Shown here in pieces: positions 36,031 through 43,872 of a stretch of 64,000 bases of DNA. Position numbers and translations under genes: made by a program. Positions within the stretch are counted from its first letter, which is position 1, and every line of letters begins with the position of its first letter. The stretch covers positions 1,302,001 to 1,366,000 of the forward strand of contig NZ_JADBEJ010000001.1 of NCBI RefSeq assembly GCF_014873915.1, read 5' to 3'. The stretch comes from Amycolatopsis roodepoortensis. GTDB lineage: Bacteria; Actinomycetota; Actinomycetes; Mycobacteriales; Pseudonocardiaceae. The notes under the pieces were generated by a model. It was not told where the DNA came from. It was given only the letters and a program-made list of their open reading frames with translations, and did not search any database.

Positions 36031-37617
36031 ATGGCGAGTGAGGCGGCTGCCACGCTGGCGGCACTTCTCACCGAGTACAAGGAGCGGAGCGGCCTGAGCT
36101 ACGAACAGCTCGGGCGCAAGGTGCATTCGAGCCGGTCGACCGTGCACCGCTACTGCACCGGAAGGAACGTTCCCACCACGTTCGCGCCGATCGAGGCGAT
36201 CGCGACGGTGTGCGGCGCGAGCCGCGAGGATCTCGCGAAGCTGTACCGGGTGTGGGAGCGCGCGGACCTGGGCGAAACCCTCGTCCCCGAACCGCTGGTC
36301 ATCCCTGACAGCGACGCGGTGGAGCCCTCTCGCAGGCGGCCGCTGACGCATGTCGCGCTCGTCGTCGTCCTCGCGGCGGTCCTGCTCGCCGGAGGCGCCG
36401 TGGCGACCCCGCCGGACCGGCAGGCGCAGGTCACGGCACCCGCCGTCCAGGCGGCGATGTGGACGAACGCGCCACGCACGCTCGATCCGGAGTTCGTCGG
36501 GGTGACGACGAACTCCAACACCGGGCTGATGCCGACGTTCCGCGTCGGCTCCGTCCGGTTGTGGAACACACGCACCCGGTGGCAGAACCTGGAGCCCGCC
36601 CGCGGCCAGTACGACTGGAACACACTCGAACGGCTGGTGACCGGTGCCCGTGGTGCCGGTTTCCCGGTGGCCCTGACCTTCGGCGGCACCCCGTCGTGGG
36701 CGAGCCCGAACAGCCCGAAGTCCGTCTACACCGACGATTCCCGCACCGGCCCGCCCGACGACCTCGCCGACTGGGACCGGTTCGTGCGGGCCGTCGTCGA
36801 GCAGTATCGAGGCCGGATCGACGCCTATGAACTGTGGGACATGGCCAATCATCAGGACTTCTTCTCCGGTTCGATGGCCGGTCTGGTGGAGATGACGCGC
36901 CGGGCGAGCCAGGTGATCAAATCCGCCGACCCCGCCGCCACCGTGGTCTGCCCGTCCATGGGCGAGCTCTGGGATCCCATGGCGTTCGAGGGGTTCCGGC
37001 GGTTCGCAACGCTCGGCGGCTACGACCATTGCGACGCCGCCGCGATGAAACTGGCTCCCCGCAACGATTCCGACCCACCGGAGACGATGCTGCCGCTGGC
37101 ACAGGAGATCGAAAAGGTCCTGCACGAAGCCGGCGCCGGCATCAGGTTGTGGAGCACCGGCTCGGCCTACGACGTGAACAGGCAGCGGCCCGTCGACGAG
37201 GATCGGGGTGCGCAGCACGCTGTCCGGTTCTTCCTTTCCGGCCTCTACGCGCAATACCGCCGCATGTACTTCTACAACTGGGGCAGCGCCAAGGTCCCCA
37301 TCGTGCTGCAGCCCGCGGGCGGTCCGCACACGAAGGCGGCGCGACACGTGGAACGCCTGCACACCTGGCTGTCCGGCAGCCGGATCCATTCCTGCGGGCA
37401 AGGGCGCGCGGCCGGATTGCCGGATCACCTGTGGCAATGCCGCTTCGATCAGGGCGGCAAGGACTTCCTGATCTGGTGGACCATCGACCGGTCCGAGCGG
37501 ATCCCGGCGGCTCGGGGCGCCACGTCGGCCGAAGACCTCGACGGGAGAAGCATGCCGGTGGAACCCGGTGCCGATGTCACCGTCACCGGCAGCCCGATCC
37601 TGCTGAAACTGGGCTGA
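36031..37617 (+). CDS. Membrane-anchored XRE regulator with degenerate glycosidase ectodomain
   Basis: A 528-residue fusion. Residues 1-75 are an XRE HTH (RSGLSYEQLGRKVHSSRSTV, then HRYCTGRNVP). A single TM lies at about 106-124 (HVALVVVLAAVLLAGGAVA). The external part (about 150-500) has the TIM-barrel strands of clan-A glycosidases such as GH39: SVRLWNTRTRWQNLEP, ALTFGGTPSWAS, MYFYNWG. The acid/base region reads YELWDMANHQDF (266-277) where family members have WNEPN, and the nucleophile strand reads LWSTGSAYD where an E is expected. Both catalytic Glu appear lost, so I infer a sugar-binding sensor. ATG at 36031 follows AGGGGG. Confidence 0.75.
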   Translation: MASEAAATLAALLTEYKERSGLSYEQLGRKVHSSRSTVHRYCTGRNVPTTFAPIEAIATVCGASREDLAKLYRVWERADLGETLVPEPLVIPDSDAVEPSRRRPLTHVALVVVLAAVLLAGGAVATPPDRQAQVTAPAVQAAMWTNAPRTLDPEFVGVTTNSNTGLMPTFRVGSVRLWNTRTRWQNLEPARGQYDWNTLERLVTGARGAGFPVALTFGGTPSWASPNSPKSVYTDDSRTGPPDDLADWDRFVRAVVEQYRGRIDAYELWDMANHQDFFSGSMAGLVEMTRRASQVIKSADPAATVVCPSMGELWDPMAFEGFRRFATLGGYDHCDAAAMKLAPRNDSDPPETMLPLAQEIEKVLHEAGAGIRLWSTGSAYDVNRQRPVDEDRGAQHAVRFFLSGLYAQYRRMYFYNWGSAKVPIVLQPAGGPHTKAARHVERLHTWLSGSRIHSCGQGRAAGLPDHLWQCRFDQGGKDFLIWWTIDRSERIPAARGATSAEDLDGRSMPVEPGADVTVTGSPILLKLG

Positions 37618-37621
37618 GGCG

Positions 37622-38347
37622 TCAGCCGCCGTTCAAAGTGGACACGACCGCCGCCACGGTCACCGTGTTGAACACGAAGGCGATGACAGCGTGCGTCGTC
37701 ACGGTCCTGCGCATCTCCCGGGAGACGACGTCCACGTCGGTCGTCCCGAAGGTCGTCATCACGGACACCGCGAAGTAGATGTAGTCGGACCACTCGGCGG
37801 ATCCGTTGCCGGGGAACCGCAGGGCCTCGCCTTGCTCGACCACGTCGTCCGCGTGGTAGGCGATCGCGAACGAGACCAGGACACAGATCCACGCGACGAC
37901 GACCAGCGCCACCGCGACGCCGACGCGCGCGCCCGCCGGCAGGCTCTCACCACCGAGGCCCGGCATCCACACCACCGCCACCGCCAGCGCGGCCGCCGCG
38001 ATGGTGATCGACACTCCCGGCCCCGGCGCGGTCCCGAAGACGTATCGCTGGGCGAACGTGCCGCGGCTTTCCCGGCTCGCCCAGTCGTGGATCTGCTCCG
38101 AGGTCGCCACGCCGAACGCGGCCACCGTCACGACGAGGTAGCCGACGAGATACGCGAGAAGGACCAGAACGCTCGCGTCCACCATCGTGAACGACAGCAC
38201 GTCTTCGCCCAGCACGGCCGCCGACGCGGCGACGACCAGCGCGAACGCGGCGCTCAAGCCGCTCCTGCGGCGCTCGGACAGCCAGGCCCGAGCCGTTTGG
38301 CGAGACAGCGTGATCTCCTTTCGCCGATGATCGGGCCAGTTTCGCAC
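37622..38347 (-). CDS. DUF1345-family membrane protein
   Basis: A 241-residue protein with about five hydrophobic segments ([87 protein letters not shown]). The stretch [20 protein letters not shown] resembles DUF1345 and also looks like a potassium-channel-type TTFGTTD pore loop. GTG at 38347 has GGAG 6 bases upstream. A second AAAGGAG precedes a CTG codon 13 codons later (38308), so a shorter start is possible. Function unknown. Confidence 0.8.
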   Translation of the reverse strand: MRNWPDHRRKEITLSRQTARAWLSERRRSGLSAAFALVVAASAAVLGEDVLSFTMVDASVLVLLAYLVGYLVVTVAAFGVATSEQIHDWASRESRGTFAQRYVFGTAPGPGVSITIAAAALAVAVVWMPGLGGESLPAGARVGVAVALVVVAWICVLVSFAIAYHADDVVEQGEALRFPGNGSAEWSDYIYFAVSVMTTFGTTDVDVVSREMRRTVTTHAVIAFVFNTVTVAAVVSTLNGG

Positions 38348-38439
38348 GCGGTACTCCGTTCCAGTGATGTGACATTTCGTGGCAACCTGTCAGACTTCGG
38401 GAGCGTCGAAGGAACACTTCCGGAGTACGAGGGGGACGA

Positions 38440-39657
38440 ATGGGGCAGGGGTTCTCGGTCGAGCCGGCCGCGGTGCGCGCGCTGGGAGACCTGGTCCTGC
38501 GGGCGAGCGCGGGCGCGGACTCCTATCGGCTTTGGTTCGAACGGCTGGTCGGGGCCGGGTTCGACACCGAACGCGGTGAAGGTTTCCTGGCCGCCGCCTG
38601 GCCGAAACTGGACGAGTGGCAGCGCGCGGCGCTGACCCAGTCGGGGTTCGCGGCCAATCTCGCCGCGGGCGGCGGGCACGAACTGCGGTGCGTCGCGCAC
38701 TGGTACGGCGTGGTGGACGCACGCGCGGCCGAGTTGCTGGACCGGCTCAACCCGGAGCCGGACGCCGCGCGGATCCCGGTGGACGAAGTGCGAGACCCGG
38801 CGGGGGCCGCGGCGTTCCGCGACGCCGTGCTGGTCGGATACGGCGGACCCGACCCGGCGGCCATCACCGATCCGTCCTGGTGGCCGGTGAAGGCCGAGCA
38901 GGAACGCGAGAAGCTGCTCGATCTCGGCGGGTCGCTGGGCGACGTCGCCGAGGTGATCAAGATGCTCACCGGGTCCGACAAGGACTTCATCACCATGCTC
39001 GCCGACCTGCTCGTCGGCGACTGGATCGTGCTGCAGGAGCAGGCGGTGCTCTACCACGACGCCGCGATCGGGCTGGAGAACATCGCGGCCAACATCAACC
39101 AGGGCCGGTTCGGGATCCAGGGGGTGTGGGCGGGGGAGGCCGCCGACCGCGCGAAGAACTGGCTGGCCGACTACCGCGCCTGCGTGTTGCAGCTGGCTCA
39201 GTACTTCCACGGCGCGTGCCGGGCGATCCAGGCGCTGGCGAAGCTCGCGTACCACATGATGCAGGAGATCAGGCACGGTTACAGCTCGGCGATCGACATC
39301 GCGCTGCTGATCCTCACCAAGGGCAAGAAGCTCGGGCTGGAACGCGGGGTCCGGGTGGCGGAGATCATCAGCGAAGCGCTGTCCGAGCTGGGACGCCGCG
39401 GCAAGCTGATCAACATCTTCCAGGATCCCGAGCTGCGCGACATCATCCACCTGGTGCTGTCGTTCAACGAGATCGTCGGGATCATCCAGACCTGGATCAG
39501 CGCCGCGCTCGGGCTGGCACACGCTTTCGCGGGGGAGAAGACGCTCGACGAACTGCTGGAAGCCACCATCGCGATGGGCGAACCGCCGCAATGGCCGGAA
39601 AACTACGAGCACCGGGACGCCGAGTGCCCGGCCAAGGGCAAGCGGGTGCTGCTGTGA
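38440..39657 (+). CDS. WXG/ESX-like helical protein, hypothetical
   Basis: A 405-residue, mostly helical, Ala/Leu-rich protein without a signal peptide. Around residue 230 the sequence IQGVWAGEAADRAKNWLADY resembles the W-x-G turn of WXG100/ESX substrates. N-terminal residues 1-110 look like a second helical bundle (VRALGDLVLRASAGADSYRL). The C-terminal 130 residues are hydrophobic-helical, with no recognisable toxin motif. It is followed with a 4-base overlap by a small acidic-tailed gene. A type VII secretion substrate with a partner is an inference. Confidence 0.6.
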   Translation: MGQGFSVEPAAVRALGDLVLRASAGADSYRLWFERLVGAGFDTERGEGFLAAAWPKLDEWQRAALTQSGFAANLAAGGGHELRCVAHWYGVVDARAAELLDRLNPEPDAARIPVDEVRDPAGAAAFRDAVLVGYGGPDPAAITDPSWWPVKAEQEREKLLDLGGSLGDVAEVIKMLTGSDKDFITMLADLLVGDWIVLQEQAVLYHDAAIGLENIAANINQGRFGIQGVWAGEAADRAKNWLADYRACVLQLAQYFHGACRAIQALAKLAYHMMQEIRHGYSSAIDIALLILTKGKKLGLERGVRVAEIISEALSELGRRGKLINIFQDPELRDIIHLVLSFNEIVGIIQTWISAALGLAHAFAGEKTLDELLEATIAMGEPPQWPENYEHRDAECPAKGKRVLL

Positions 39658-40061
39658 CGGGACACGAGATCTTCGGCTCCGAGCAGGGCGAGCGGGCGCG
39701 GCAGACGGTCATGCGGCTGCTGGCGGCGACCGGTGGCGCCGCAGGCGACTTCGCGGGGGAGGTGCTCGCCGGGCGACGGCGGCCGCACGAACTGCTGGCC
39801 CACGGACCGGTCCTGGACGAGTTCGTCCAGGAGGCCCGCGACTGGTGGCGGATCATCGACGCGCTGCCCGCCGAGGAACGTCAGCGGCTCGCCGGCGAAG
39901 CCTGGTCGTCCTTGGAACGGCAGGTCGGCGAACTGGCCACTTTGGACGCCGACGATGCCGTCGCGAAGCTGGAAAAGCTGTCCGCGCCCGCACGGAAACC
40001 TCGTCCCCGGGACGACGAGGACGACGACTGGTCCGAGCGGTCCTATCTGGAGCCGCTCTGA
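39654..40061 (+). CDS. Small hypothetical partner of the WXG-like protein
   Basis: A 135-residue soluble protein starting at GTG 39654, overlapping the previous stop (GTGA). It is helical and charged (ARQTVMRLLAATGG, DEFVQEARDWWRIIDALPAE, LEKLSAPARKPRPRDDEDDD) and ends in an acidic tail DDEDDDWSERSYLEPL. No family is recognised. Tight coupling suggests it works with the upstream protein, for example as a chaperone or immunity protein. It overlaps the convergent HxlR gene by 19 bases. Confidence 0.7.
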   Translation: MTGHEIFGSEQGERARQTVMRLLAATGGAAGDFAGEVLAGRRRPHELLAHGPVLDEFVQEARDWWRIIDALPAEERQRLAGEAWSSLERQVGELATLDADDAVAKLEKLSAPARKPRPRDDEDDDWSERSYLEPL

Positions 40062-40441
40062 GCCGGAGTGCCGTCCGCCATCGCGTTCGCCTCGTCGATC
40101 CGGGCCATATGCTCTTCGGCCCAGTTCCGGAGCGCCGCCAGCGGCACGTCGAGCGACCGGCCGAGGTCGGTCAGCCGGTAGTGCACGCGGGGCGGCACGG
40201 TGGGCTCCACCCGGCGGTCGACGAGGCCGTCACGGACCAGGCTGTGCAAGGTGACCGAGAGCATTTTCTGGGATACGCCGGGGATCCTGCGCCGTAACTC
40301 GGCGAACCGCACCTCGTCCGGAGCCGCCTCCGCGAGGACCTTGACCGCCATCGACGTCCATTTCGTGCCGATGCGGTCCAGCAGCCGGCGGGTCGGGCAT
40401 TCGGGGTCGAACAGGTCGCCACGCTTCTGCTGGGAGGTCAC
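40043..40441 (-). CDS. HxlR-family transcriptional regulator
   Basis: A 132-residue winged-helix regulator. CPTRRLLDRIGTKWTSMAVK contains the conserved Cys and the KW of HxlR proteins; FAELRRRIPGVSQKMLSVTL is the recognition region and VHYRLTDLGRSL the wing. Such regulators often sense reactive electrophiles or oxidants through the N-terminal Cys. It is divergent from the alpha/beta-hydrolase at 40540, with operator-like repeats between. Confidence 0.9.
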   Translation of the reverse strand: MTSQQKRGDLFDPECPTRRLLDRIGTKWTSMAVKVLAEAAPDEVRFAELRRRIPGVSQKMLSVTLHSLVRDGLVDRRVEPTVPPRVHYRLTDLGRSLDVPLAALRNWAEEHMARIDEANAMADGTPAQSGSR

Positions 40442-40491
40442 CTGGAGCTCACCACCTGTGGGGAAAGTGCCGTCTTGGCGGCACGTTGGAA

Positions 40492-40524
40492 GTTACCTAC
40501 GGTTTTCTGGTAACCAATGGTAAC
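40492..40524. promoter_or_regulatory. HxlR operator candidate
   Basis: GTTACC (40492-40497) and GGTAAC (40509-40514) form an inverted repeat with an 11-base spacer; a second GGTAAC-containing copy (TGGTAACCA repeated at 40508-40516 and 40518-40526) follows directly. The set lies between the divergent HxlR gene and hydrolase gene, 16-48 bases before the hydrolase GTG. Confidence 0.55.
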
Positions 40525-40539
40525 CACAGTGGAGGCGAC

Positions 40540-41373
40540 GTGCCCGAGGTACGACGGATCGGCGTCAACGGTATCGAGGTCGACGTGGCCGTCGCGGGCA
40601 GCGGGCCCGCGGTCCTGCTGCTGCACGGCTTCCCGCACACCTGGCGGCTCTGGAGCGAGGTCATCGGCCCGCTGGCCGGGCACCACCGGGTCATCGCCCC
40701 GGATCTGCGCGGGCTCGGCGGCAGCACCCGCGCCGCGGCCGGTTACGACGCGGGTACGCTGGTCGCCGACGCCGAAGGCATCCTCGACGCCCTCGGCGAA
40801 TCCACCGCGGACGTCGTCGCCATCGACGCCGGCACACCGGTCGCCCTCCTGCTCGCCCTGCGGCGGCCGGATCTGGTGCGGCGGCTCGTCGTGATGGAGT
40901 CGCTGGCAGGTGCGCTGCCCGGCGCCGAGGACTTCCTGGCGGGCGGCCCGCCGTGGTGGTTCGGCTTCCACGGCGTCCCCGGCCTCGCCGAAAAGGTCCT
41001 GATCGGGCACGAGGCGGAGTACATCGACTGGTTCCTCGCGGCGGGCACGCTCGGCCGCGGCGTGCCGCCTGTGATCCGCGACGCCTTCGTCGACGCCTAC
41101 ACCGGGCAGGACGCCCTGCGCTGCGCCTTTTCCTACTATCGCGCCTTGCCGGACACGGCGCGCCAGATCGGCGAAGCGGTGGCGGGCGGTCGCCTCACCA
41201 TGCCCACGATGACGATCGGTGCCCATCCGGTCGGCCGTGCGCTGGAAAGGCAATTGCGTCCCGTCGCCGACGACCTCACCGGCCACCTCATCGAGGACTG
41301 CGGTCACATCATCCCGCTGGACCGGCCCGCGGAACTGCTCCGCCTGCTGACCCCGTTCCTCGCCGTCCCTTGA
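40540..41373 (+). CDS. Alpha/beta-hydrolase, epoxide hydrolase/dehalogenase-like
   Basis: A 277-residue alpha/beta-hydrolase: VLLLHGFPHTWRLWSEV (oxyanion-hole HGFP) and APDLRGLGGSTRA are typical. The nucleophile position reads VVAIDAGTPVALLLAL, with Asp instead of Ser, as in epoxide hydrolases and haloalkane dehalogenases, though the usual GxDxG first Gly is Ala. EDCGHIIPLDRPAELL supplies the catalytic His. GTG at 40540 follows GGAGG; an upstream frame start at 40486 lacks a site. It is probably repressed by the divergent HxlR protein. The true substrate is unknown. Confidence 0.82.
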   Translation: MPEVRRIGVNGIEVDVAVAGSGPAVLLLHGFPHTWRLWSEVIGPLAGHHRVIAPDLRGLGGSTRAAAGYDAGTLVADAEGILDALGESTADVVAIDAGTPVALLLALRRPDLVRRLVVMESLAGALPGAEDFLAGGPPWWFGFHGVPGLAEKVLIGHEAEYIDWFLAAGTLGRGVPPVIRDAFVDAYTGQDALRCAFSYYRALPDTARQIGEAVAGGRLTMPTMTIGAHPVGRALERQLRPVADDLTGHLIEDCGHIIPLDRPAELLRLLTPFLAVP

Positions 41374-41394
41374 GTCCCAGGCACGATCAAGCGC

Positions 41395-42042
41395 ATGACG
41401 CGTGAGACAGAGGACGGTTCGCTGTACGGCACGATCTTCCGGCGACGGGACACCAGGGCCGAGTTCACCGGGGAGCCGATTCCGGAAGAGGTGCTGCGCC
41501 GTGTGCTGGGCGCGGCCCACGCCGCGCCGAGTGTGGGCTTGTCACAGCCTTGGGATTTTGTCGTGGTGTCCGATGTGGACCTTCGCAAGCGGTTTCGCGA
41601 GCATGTGCTGGCCGAGCGCGAAGTTTTCGAAGACCAGTTGGACGCCGAACGGGCCGGTGTCTTCGCGAACATCAAGATCGAGGGGATCGTAGAGTCCTCC
41701 GCGGGGATCGTGGTCGGCTACGACCCGGCACGCGGCGCGCCCGACGTGCTGGGAAGGCACGCGATCGCCGACGCCGGCCTGTACTCGGTGTGCCTGGCCA
41801 TTCAGAACCTTTGGCTGGCGGCGACCGCCGAAGGGCTCGGCGTCGGCTGGGTCAGCTTCTATCGTGAGGAGTTCCTGCGCGATTTGGTCGGTTTCCCCGG
41901 AAACGTCCGTCCGGTGGCGTGGTTGTGCGTCGGCCCGGTGCGGGACCTGCCCACCGTCCCCGATCTGGAGCGGCACGGCTGGCGGGAGCGTCTTCCGCTC
42001 GACGCGGTGCTGCACCAGGAACGGTACGAGCCGCGTACCTGA
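41395..42042 (+). CDS. bluB: 5,6-dimethylbenzimidazole synthase BluB
   Basis: A 215-residue flavin-destructase of the nitroreductase fold. BluB landmarks are FRRRDTRAEFTGEPIPEEVL, AAHAAPSVGLSQPWDFVVV (the SVGLSQPW flavin loop) and ADAGLYSVCLAIQNLWLAA. It consumes FMNH2 and O2 to form 5,6-dimethylbenzimidazole, the lower ligand of cobalamin. No other B12 genes are in the window. It starts 22 bases after the hydrolase stop, so it may be co-transcribed. Confidence 0.85.
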   Translation: MTRETEDGSLYGTIFRRRDTRAEFTGEPIPEEVLRRVLGAAHAAPSVGLSQPWDFVVVSDVDLRKRFREHVLAEREVFEDQLDAERAGVFANIKIEGIVESSAGIVVGYDPARGAPDVLGRHAIADAGLYSVCLAIQNLWLAATAEGLGVGWVSFYREEFLRDLVGFPGNVRPVAWLCVGPVRDLPTVPDLERHGWRERLPLDAVLHQERYEPRT

Positions 42043-42080
42043 CTGTCCACAAGGGACACCGAGGTGGGCTCCGGCCGACG

Positions 42081-42101
42081 TTGTGAAAGTGGCTTTCGCA
42101 A
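42081..42101. repeat. Short stem of the GCGAAAG/CTTTCGC family
   Basis: TTGTGAAAG-TGG-CTTTCGCAA (42081-42101) is a 9-bp stem with one G-T pair. It shares its core with 22706-22760, 54934-54956 and 55136-55190. It lies between the convergent bluB and MerR genes and may act as a bidirectional terminator. Confidence 0.5.
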
Positions 42102-42158
42102 CCCCTGGGACCCAGCCGGACCCCGGCGACCGAGAAACGACGGACGGTCGGGAACTCC

Positions 42159-43148
42159 TCACCGGTCCCGGCCGGCCAGGGCGGACGCGATCAGTGCGAC
42201 CGCCGGATCGGCGTCCCCGGCGAGCCGCTCCAGCAGGCCGCCCGCCTTGGCACCCGGAATCTCCGCCAGTGCCTGGACCACGCGGATCCGGACCGCGGAA
42301 TCCTCGGTGAGCGCGTCGGCCAAGGCGGTCACGATCCGTTCCTCCGAGCGTGGGTTCTCCACCAGTGCGCCCAGGACCTCCGCGGCTTCGACGTCGTTCG
42401 TACCGTCGGCGACCATGCGGACCAGGACGGGGATGGCCGCGGTCGTGCCTCTCCCGCCCAGGGCGAGCGCGGCGGGCCCGCGCACCCTCGCGTCGGAGTC
42501 CCCGAGTGCCTCCGTGAGCGCCTTGTCCGCTTCCTCGCCGGTGATCTCGGCCAGCGCCAACACCGCGCGTTGCCGGACGTCGGCGTCGTCCGCGCGCAGA
42601 CCCGCCGCCACCTCGGCCACGCCGTCGCCGCCCGCCCGCGCGAGAGCCCAGCGCAGGGCTCCGGCGACGTTCGGGTCGGCCTCGGTCAGGATCGCGCCGG
42701 CGATCCGGTCGGCGGGAACCGGCAGGTCTTCGGCCGGATTCAGGACGGCCTGCTGACGGCGCGCCGCGTGAGGCGAAGTGAGCCCTCGCAGGAGTTCCAC
42801 GATGCGGAGGGCGTCCTGCCAGTCCGATGGCGCGGACGCGTCGACCGTGCGCAGCCGCGCGAGCAGCTCCTGTTCCCGGTTCAGCCGGTCTTCCGCCTGG
42901 CGGATGAGGTCTCCGACCAGCGTCGACGGCGTGAAGGTCGGGTCCTCCAGAGCGCGCGAGATCTGGCGTAGCGACAATCCCAGCGAGCGCAGGCTCTCCA
43001 CATGGAAGATCCGGCGGATGTCCTCGTCCTGGTACTCCCGGTAGCCGCCGACGGTGCGTCCCGTGGGCCGCACCAGCCCGAGGGAGTCGTAGTGGCGCAG
43101 CATCCGGGAGCTCACTCCCGAACGCCGCGCCACCTCGCCGATCAGCAC
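42159..43148 (-). CDS. MerR-family regulator fused to HEAT repeats
   Basis: A 329-residue protein. The N-terminal MerR HTH (MLIGEVARRSGVSSRMLRHY, then GYREYQDEDIRRIF) leads into a coiled-coil helix (QAEDRLNREQELLARLR). From about residue 125 HEAT-type alpha repeats follow: PNVAGALRWALARAGGD, ADVRQRAVLALAEITGE, ARVRGPAALALGGRGTT, SAVRIRVVQALAEIPGA. HEAT repeats on a MerR regulator would sense a protein or polypeptide partner. Its start overlaps the upstream HEAT gene's end by 7 bases, so they form an operon behind a MerR-type promoter at 43826-43856. Confidence 0.88.
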   Translation of the reverse strand: MLIGEVARRSGVSSRMLRHYDSLGLVRPTGRTVGGYREYQDEDIRRIFHVESLRSLGLSLRQISRALEDPTFTPSTLVGDLIRQAEDRLNREQELLARLRTVDASAPSDWQDALRIVELLRGLTSPHAARRQQAVLNPAEDLPVPADRIAGAILTEADPNVAGALRWALARAGGDGVAEVAAGLRADDADVRQRAVLALAEITGEEADKALTEALGDSDARVRGPAALALGGRGTTAAIPVLVRMVADGTNDVEAAEVLGALVENPRSEERIVTALADALTEDSAVRIRVVQALAEIPGAKAGGLLERLAGDADPAVALIASALAGRDR

Positions 43149-43804
43149 GCCGATCCTCCGGCCTGCGGGCCGAGCGCCACGATCCGTTTCGCCTCGTCCG
43201 CGGTCACGTCGAAACCCGCTTCCGGGTCGCGCCGGAGCCGCTCCGTGGCCAGGGCGTGTGCGCGCACCGCGTCGTCGCGGCTCTCCAAGGCCTTCCGCAG
43301 GGCGGGCTCGCAGGCGTCCCCGAGCGCGACGAGCGCCCGGCTGAGGCTCAGCCGCCTGTTCCGGTCACCTCGGCCGAGCTCGATGGCCAGTTCCGCGGCC
43401 AGCCCGGCGCGTGCGTCCTCCGGCACGAGGATGACGGCCGCACGCCAGGCGCTCCGCGCCACTTCGTCGTCGGCGTCGTGCAACAGGGACTCGGTGATCG
43501 CGGGCCAGGCGGTGCGGTCCCCGATCTTGGACAGGGTGTGCAGTGCCTGGCTCCGGGCCTGTGCCCGCTCGGACCGGAGCTCCGTCAAGAGCCTGGGCAC
43601 CGTGCTCGCCGGCGGGAGCCGGGTCAACGCCCAGGTGAGCATGTCGCGGACGAAGAAGTCGGGCTCGACCGCGCAGCGCTCGACGAGGGCGTCGGTGAAG
43701 CGCGGGTCGGGCCGGGTGCCTGCGGCCATGGCGGCCTTGAGCCGCGTCGACGAGTCCTCGGCGCCGAGCGCGTCGAGCAGCGGCGTGTCCGTGGTCGGGT
43801 TCAT
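43142..43804 (-). CDS. HEAT-repeat protein
   Basis: A 220-residue protein of HEAT repeats (DSSTRLKAAMAAGTRPDPRF, DFFVRDMLTWALTRLPPAST, AQARSQALHTLSKIGDRTAW, DDEVARSAWRAAVILVPEDA, DAVRAHALATERLRRDPEAG). No catalytic motif is seen. I chose ATG at 43804 because GGAGG lies 8 bases upstream, rather than a GTG three codons earlier. It is coupled to the MerR-HEAT regulator, and the two HEAT solenoids may interact. Confidence 0.85.
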   Translation of the reverse strand: MNPTTDTPLLDALGAEDSSTRLKAAMAAGTRPDPRFTDALVERCAVEPDFFVRDMLTWALTRLPPASTVPRLLTELRSERAQARSQALHTLSKIGDRTAWPAITESLLHDADDEVARSAWRAAVILVPEDARAGLAAELAIELGRGDRNRRLSLSRALVALGDACEPALRKALESRDDAVRAHALATERLRRDPEAGFDVTADEAKRIVALGPQAGGSAC

Positions 43805-43825
43805 GGGAACCACCTCCTGCGCTTC

Positions 43826-43856
43826 AGTGAAGACCTTGTCACGATGTCAAGGTCAA
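43826..43856 (-). promoter_or_regulatory. MerR-type promoter with 19-bp dyad
   Basis: Read on the minus strand, TTGACC (43856-43851) is a -35, and TTCACT (43831-43826) a possible -10, separated by 19 bases, the long spacer of MerR-activated promoters. The dyad CCTTGaCA-TCG-TGaCAAGG (43852-43834) fills the spacer. It lies about 22-52 bases before the HEAT gene ATG at 43804, so the operon's own MerR protein is the likely regulator. Confidence 0.65.
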
Positions 43857-43872
43857 CCCCGGCATGTCGGCG

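Noticed and set aside
36031..37617. Active beta-xylosidase
   Set aside because: Both expected catalytic Glu positions appear substituted (WDMAN and WSTGSAY), and the N-terminus is a cytoplasmic HTH followed by a TM helix, not a signal peptide.
37622..38347. Potassium channel
   Set aside because: The stretch [11 protein letters not shown] resembles a pore loop, but the helix count and the rest of the protein fit DUF1345 better; only a weak alternative.
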